Source of the DNA: JBGYPP01 sp041838515
GTDB lineage: Bacteria > Bacillota > Clostridia > Lachnospirales > Lachnospiraceae
DNA length: 7,445 bases
Direction: 5' to 3'
Assembly (NCBI GenBank): GCA_041838515.1
Contig: JBGYPP010000010.1
Span: 1-7,445, forward strand
Below the pieces are notes generated by a model that saw only the letters and a program-made list of their open reading frames with translations, had not been told where the DNA came from and searched no databases. The position numbers and the translations under genes are program-made. Shown piece by piece: positions 4,438-7,445 of the stretch. Position 1 is the first letter of the stretch, and every line of letters starts with the position of its first letter.

Positions 4438-7044
4438 ATGGATTTGGCCGTGGTAATGGGGGAATTGGACAGGTTTTTTGCCGCCGGGGATGTGGCCGGC
4501 GCCAGGGATTTCTTGGAGCGGAGTCTGCAACAGGCTCTGGAATCCGGGGAGGAGGCGGCTTTGCTGCCTCTGGCCAATGAATTGATAGGCTGCTACAGGG
4601 AAACCGGCGCGGCGGAGGCCTCTTTTCAAATGGCTGCCAGAGCCTTGGCGTTGGTGGAGAAGCAGGGGTATGCCGGAACATTGGTAGAGGCGACAACCCT
4701 GCTCAATGGCGCCAACGCTTATAGGGCAGGGGGGCGTTTAGAGGACTCTCTGGCCTGCTATCGAAAGGCCTGGCCTATATATGACAGGGAGCTGCTCCCT
4801 GGGGATATGCGCAGAGCCAGTTATTACAACAATCTCAGTCTGCTGTATCAAGAGATGGGGAAATATGAACAGGCCAGGGAGGCTCTGCTGTCCGCACTGG
4901 CCATAGTGGTGCAAAACCCCCAAGCCAAGGGGGAGGAGGCCTCCACATATGCCAATTTGGCGGCTACGTCCATGGCCATGGGTCTGGAGTCCGAGGCGGC
5001 GGCCTATGAGGAAAAGGCCCTGGAGGGGTTTGAAAGGGCCGGCATAGAGGACGGCCATTATGCGGCTGCGCTTTCAGCCCGGGGTATGCGGCTTTACCGC
5101 ATAGGGGAGGTCGGGCAGGCGTATGGTTGTTTTGACAAGGCGCAGAGAATCGTCCGCCGGATTTTTGGAGATACGCCCTTTGCCCAGAGGCTGGAGGAGA
5201 ATAAGCAGGCCTGCCTGGAGGCCATGGGCGAGCAAGCCGGCGCTTTCCGGGAAAGCCTGGAGGCGGAGAGAGCCAGGGAGAAGTCCGTTGGCGGTTCTGC
5301 CGGAGAGAACTTGGGCAGGGCGGGGCAAATCCGGGAGGAGTCCGCTGGAGGTTCTGCCGGAGAGAACTTGGGCAAGGCGGGGCAAATCCGGGAGGAGTCC
5401 ATTGGCGGTTCTGCCGGAGAGAACTTGGGCAAGGCGGGGCAAATCCAGGAGGAGTCCGCCGGCGGATCTGTTGGAGCGTCCGGGGCGGACATGACAGGGG
5501 CTGAGGCGGCAAAGAAATCTGGGCGGGAGGATGCTCCCGCCTTGGGCCTTGACCTTTCCCGGGCATATTTTTTCCAGGTGGTGCAGCCCATGCTGGATGA
5601 GGAATTTCCAGGGTGGAGGCAATATCTGGCTGTGGGTCTGGTGGGAGAGGGTTCAGACTGTTTTGGCCTGGACGATGCGCTGTCCAGGGATCACGACTGG
5701 GGGCCGGATGTCTGCCTTTGGATAAGCCGGGAGGATTATGCGCAGATGGGGGCGGCCTTGGAGGAGGCTTATGGCCGCCTGCCTAGGGAATTTGGCGGTT
5801 ATGCCCGCAAGGACAGCCCGGCGGGCCGCAGGGGTGTGCTGGTGCGGGAGGATTTTTGGCAGTATTTCCTGGGAGCGGAGGATGCGGACTGCATGGATTG
5901 GGAGCAAGTGCCTGATCATATGCTGGCGGCTGCCTCCAATGGGGAGGTGTTTGTGGATGAATCCGGGGCGTTCTCCTGGGTATGGAATCAATTGCGCAAG
6001 GGGTATCCCCAGGGACTTAGATTGCGGAAGCTGGCCCAGGCCTGCGGCGCTTTTGCCCAGGAGATACAGTACAACCTGCCCCGTCTTCAAGAGAGGGGGG
6101 ATAGGTTGGGTTCGGCCATGATGTTGGGGGCCGGCATGGGCAATGCCATGCGCTGCGCATATTATATAGATGGCTTGTATCCCCCTCATAGCAAGGCCAT
6201 GTGGAAAGGCTTGGAGGCCAAGCCCCGCTGGGCGAAGCTGGGCGAGGGGTTGGAGGCGCTGGCCAGAGCCCAGGAGGCCGCTTCCCGGGAGGATAGGGTC
6301 CGGGAGAGCCGCAGGATAGGCGCAGAGATAGCTCTGGCATTGTGGGAGGAGATGGCCAAGGAGGGATTGACAGGCGGCATTTCCGGTTGGTACATGGAGG
6401 ATGCCGCAGTGGAGCTGGCGTTTCGCGCCCGTTGGGTAGAGAAGAGCAGCCAAGAGCTGGCCGAGGCCATAGTGCGGAGGGAATTTGCCATCTTCGACAG
6501 GGTGAAAAATTTGGGAGGCCGGGCGGATTGTCAGGACGATTGGCAGACTTTTTCCATTATGCGCAAGAGCCAGTACCTGTGCTGGGACAGGATTATGCAG
6601 GAGCAGTATTTTTGGGAGTTGGATAAGGCGGACCGGGAGGGCCGCAATCTGGTGGAAGAGAAGTATGCCCGGATGATGGAGAGTACAGCTCCGGAGGAAT
6701 ATGCCGGGCTGCGGGACAGGCTGCCGGTGGTGGAGGAGGGTATCAAGCCCATCATAGAGGCAATCTGTTCTATACAGGTGGGCATGATGGAGGAAATGCT
6801 GAAGAAGCATCCCGCCTTGCAAGCCCGGGCCCGCAGCCTGCGCAGCAGCCAGGATGGTCCGTGGAATACCTCTTACGAAACCTATCTGCGGGGGGAATTG
6901 GGCACATATTCCCCGCTGCTGGTTAACCTCTATGGCCGTATGCTGGCCAGAAAAGCCGGCCGGGGGGAGAATTTTGCCCAGGAAATATTGGAGCAAAGCG
7001 CCCGTTTATACGGATATGCGGATTTGGCGGAATCCTTGGTCTAG
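4438..7044 (+). CDS. TPR-DUF4037-DUF4125 protein (predicted nucleotidyltransferase-fold)
   Basis: The ATG at 4438 follows GGGAGGA (4428-4434); the in-frame GTG at 4387 lacks a spaced ribosome binding site. The product has 868 residues. Residues 1 to about 270 are TPR helical repeats (for example YYNNLSLLYQEMGKYEQAREALLSA split over two helices, then ASTYANLAATSMAMG), typical of protein-protein contact. Residues 283 to about 346 are a repeated Gly/Glu-rich linker. From about 372 comes DUF4037, with GEGSDCFGLDDALSRDHDWG: G405-S406 and D418-x-D420 fit the G-S...D-x-D signature of the nucleotidyltransferase superfamily. From about 675 to the end is DUF4125 (REFAIFDRV, GGRADCQDDWQTFSIMRKSQ, EKYARMMEST). 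DUF4037 and DUF4125 are known to occur together, but their substrates are unknown to me. It is probably a cytoplasmic enzyme modifying an unknown target; no signal peptide or membrane helix is visible. It lies on the same strand as the GTPase-nuclease gene, 369 bp downstream. Confidence 0.85.
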   Translation: MDLAVVMGELDRFFAAGDVAGARDFLERSLQQALESGEEAALLPLANELIGCYRETGAAEASFQMAARALALVEKQGYAGTLVEATTLLNGANAYRAGGRLEDSLACYRKAWPIYDRELLPGDMRRASYYNNLSLLYQEMGKYEQAREALLSALAIVVQNPQAKGEEASTYANLAATSMAMGLESEAAAYEEKALEGFERAGIEDGHYAAALSARGMRLYRIGEVGQAYGCFDKAQRIVRRIFGDTPFAQRLEENKQACLEAMGEQAGAFRESLEAERAREKSVGGSAGENLGRAGQIREESAGGSAGENLGKAGQIREESIGGSAGENLGKAGQIQEESAGGSVGASGADMTGAEAAKKSGREDAPALGLDLSRAYFFQVVQPMLDEEFPGWRQYLAVGLVGEGSDCFGLDDALSRDHDWGPDVCLWISREDYAQMGAALEEAYGRLPREFGGYARKDSPAGRRGVLVREDFWQYFLGAEDADCMDWEQVPDHMLAAASNGEVFVDESGAFSWVWNQLRKGYPQGLRLRKLAQACGAFAQEIQYNLPRLQERGDRLGSAMMLGAGMGNAMRCAYYIDGLYPPHSKAMWKGLEAKPRWAKLGEGLEALARAQEAASREDRVRESRRIGAEIALALWEEMAKEGLTGGISGWYMEDAAVELAFRARWVEKSSQELAEAIVRREFAIFDRVKNLGGRADCQDDWQTFSIMRKSQYLCWDRIMQEQYFWELDKADREGRNLVEEKYARMMESTAPEEYAGLRDRLPVVEEGIKPIIEAICSIQVGMMEEMLKKHPALQARARSLRSSQDGPWNTSYETYLRGELGTYSPLLVNLYGRMLARKAGRGENFAQEILEQSARLYGYADLAESLV
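5284..5475 (+). repeat. 57-bp in-frame minisatellite, 3 copies plus a partial
   Basis: Full units lie at 5284-5340, 5341-5397 and 5398-5454, and a fourth breaks down after about 5475. Each encodes a 19-residue unit of the form S-x-GGSAGENLG-(R/K)-AGQI-(R/Q)-EE. Differences are few single-base changes. It lies in the linker between the TPR region and DUF4037, so copy number would change linker length without shifting the frame. The Gly/Glu-rich composition suggests a flexible spacer. Confidence 0.92.
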
Positions 7045-7121
7045 AGCAGGCCGGTGATTCCAGGATGGCCATTGCCAGGCGCGCCGGTGCTTGGCCGGGA
7101 AAACCGTGCGCCATCCCGGAG

Positions 7122-7235
7122 TTAGATCTGCCAGCCGCCGTCTATGCCTATGATCTGGCCGGTGAGATAGGCCGGTGATTTCAGGATGGCCAATGCTGGG
7201 CACGCCGGTGCTTGGCCGGGAAAACCGAGCGCCAT
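7122..7235 (-). pseudogene. Duplicated SDR 3'-end fragment, array copy nearest the DUF4125 gene
   Basis: This is a second minus-strand 37-codon frame, from ATG (7235) to TAA, ending in LTGQIIGIDGGWQI. It differs from its neighbour by H/L, R/C and K/E changes. These are amino-acid-changing substitutions among a handful of base changes, which argues against a conserved small protein. It is a decaying copy of the dehydrogenase gene end. Confidence 0.5.
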
Positions 7236-7242
7236 CCCGGAG

Positions 7243-7356
7243 TTAGATCTGCCAGCCGCCGTCTATGCCTATGATCTGGCTGGTGAGATAGGCCGGTGAT
7301 TCCAGGATGGCCAATGCCGGGCGCGCCGGTGCTTGGCCGGGAAAACCGTGCGCCAT
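7243..7356 (-). pseudogene. Duplicated SDR 3'-end fragment, array copy
   Basis: A minus-strand 37-codon frame runs from ATG (7356) to TAA and ends in LTSQIIGIDGGWQI. The Gly-to-Ser change in the TGQ motif, at a normally conserved position, and a K/E difference upstream suggest that it is not under selection. It lacks the nucleotide-binding and catalytic regions, so it cannot be a working dehydrogenase. There is no good ribosome binding site before the ATG. It is best read as a by-product of tandem duplication. Confidence 0.5.
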
Positions 7357-7363
7357 CCCGGAG

Positions 7364-7445
7364 TTAGATCTGCCAGCCGCCGTCTATGCCTATGATCTGG
7401 CCGGTGAGATAGGCCGGTGATTTCAGGATGGCCAATGCCGGGCGC
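7364..7445 (-). CDS. 3' end of a FabG-like short-chain dehydrogenase/reductase (partial, within the repeat)
   Basis: Reading the minus strand from the window edge, the frame runs through RPALAILKSPAY and LTGQIIGIDGGWQI to the TAA (plus-strand TTA at 7364-7366). The Y-x-TGQ-x-I-x-x-DGGW motif is the conserved C-terminal segment of FabG/3-oxoacyl-ACP reductase-type SDR proteins, which reduce 3-oxoacyl-ACP with NADPH in fatty-acid synthesis. The Rossmann and catalytic YxxxK parts would lie right of the window. This copy may be the true gene end or just another array unit. Confidence 0.45.
   Translation of the reverse strand, partial: RPALAILKSPAYLTGQIIGIDGGWQI

Larger units (their letters stand above)
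7048..7445 (-). repeat. 121-bp tandem array made of a short-chain dehydrogenase gene 3' end
   Basis: Units begin at 7048, 7169, 7290 and 7411, and the last is cut by the window edge. Spacing is exactly 121 bp, and units differ at only a few bases. The array begins 3 bases after the stop codon of the DUF4125 gene. On the minus strand each unit encodes LTGQIIGIDGGWQI followed by TAA, a textbook C-terminus of FabG-like short-chain dehydrogenase/reductases. There are no distinct spacers, so this is not a CRISPR array. As 121 is not a multiple of three and each unit has a stop, the array cannot encode a long repetitive protein. Confidence 0.93.

Noticed and set aside
5653..6996. Long minus-strand open frame of about 447 codons opposite the DUF4037/DUF4125 gene
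   Set aside because: It is antisense to well-conserved domains, lacks a ribosome binding site, and has a low-complexity His/Leu/Pro/Gln-rich product.
7078..7112. Structured RNA hairpin in each 121-bp unit (GGCGCGCCGGT pairing with ACCGTGCGCC)
   Set aside because: In unit 2 the changes in both arms break pairs rather than compensate, so there is no sign of selection for the stem.
7048..7445. CRISPR array
   Set aside because: Units are 121 bp and almost identical throughout, with no variable spacers, and they encode a recognisable dehydrogenase C-terminus.

Overview
The window looks like part of a Clostridia-type (Firmicutes, probably Lachnospiraceae-like) chromosome. The reasons are strong AGGAGG-type ribosome binding sites, a TetM-like translational GTPase joined to a YacP/Rae1-type NYN nuclease, a TPR-DUF4037-DUF4125 protein, and an IS30-family element. 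This is inferred from protein content; no taxonomic marker gene is present.

Layout. (1) Positions 1-175 hold the 3' end of an IS30-family transposase gene and the right end of that element. (2) Positions 176-1120 are AT-rich and look like an accessory patch. A clear extended -10 promoter drives one or two small membrane-protein reading frames (257-836) that seem to be a single gene split by a +1 frameshift. Degraded sequence follows, with an 11-codon open frame, and the patch ends in a strong intrinsic terminator at 1088-1120. (3) From about 1137 the sequence becomes GC-rich with a purine-rich plus strand. An extended -10 promoter precedes a 964-residue protein (1174-4068) in which a TetM/EF-G-like GTPase is fused to a C-terminal Rae1-like NYN endonuclease domain. 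(4) The 369-bp gap 4069-4437 contains a 12-bp tandem repeat, in frame with the preceding gene but after its stop codon. (5) Positions 4438-7044 encode an 868-residue TPR-DUF4037-DUF4125 protein with a predicted nucleotidyltransferase core and an in-frame 57-bp minisatellite. (6) From 7048 to the window edge lies a 121-bp tandem array. Each unit carries, on the minus strand, a copy of the 3' end of a FabG-like short-chain dehydrogenase gene.

How the parts may work together. The most interesting gene is the GTPase-nuclease fusion. TetM-type GTPases enter the ribosomal A site, and Rae1 cleaves mRNA in that same site, so the fusion could be a GTP-driven factor that delivers an mRNA nuclease to particular ribosomes. 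The residues matching the TetM drug-displacing loop are not conserved, so a tetracycline-resistance label is not justified. The downstream DUF4037/DUF4125 gene lies on the same strand, but nothing in the sequence proves that the two cooperate. Tandem duplication recurs in the GC-rich half (12, 57 and 121 bp units), as do Gly-rich low-complexity linkers, which suggests a genome prone to slippage or unequal recombination.
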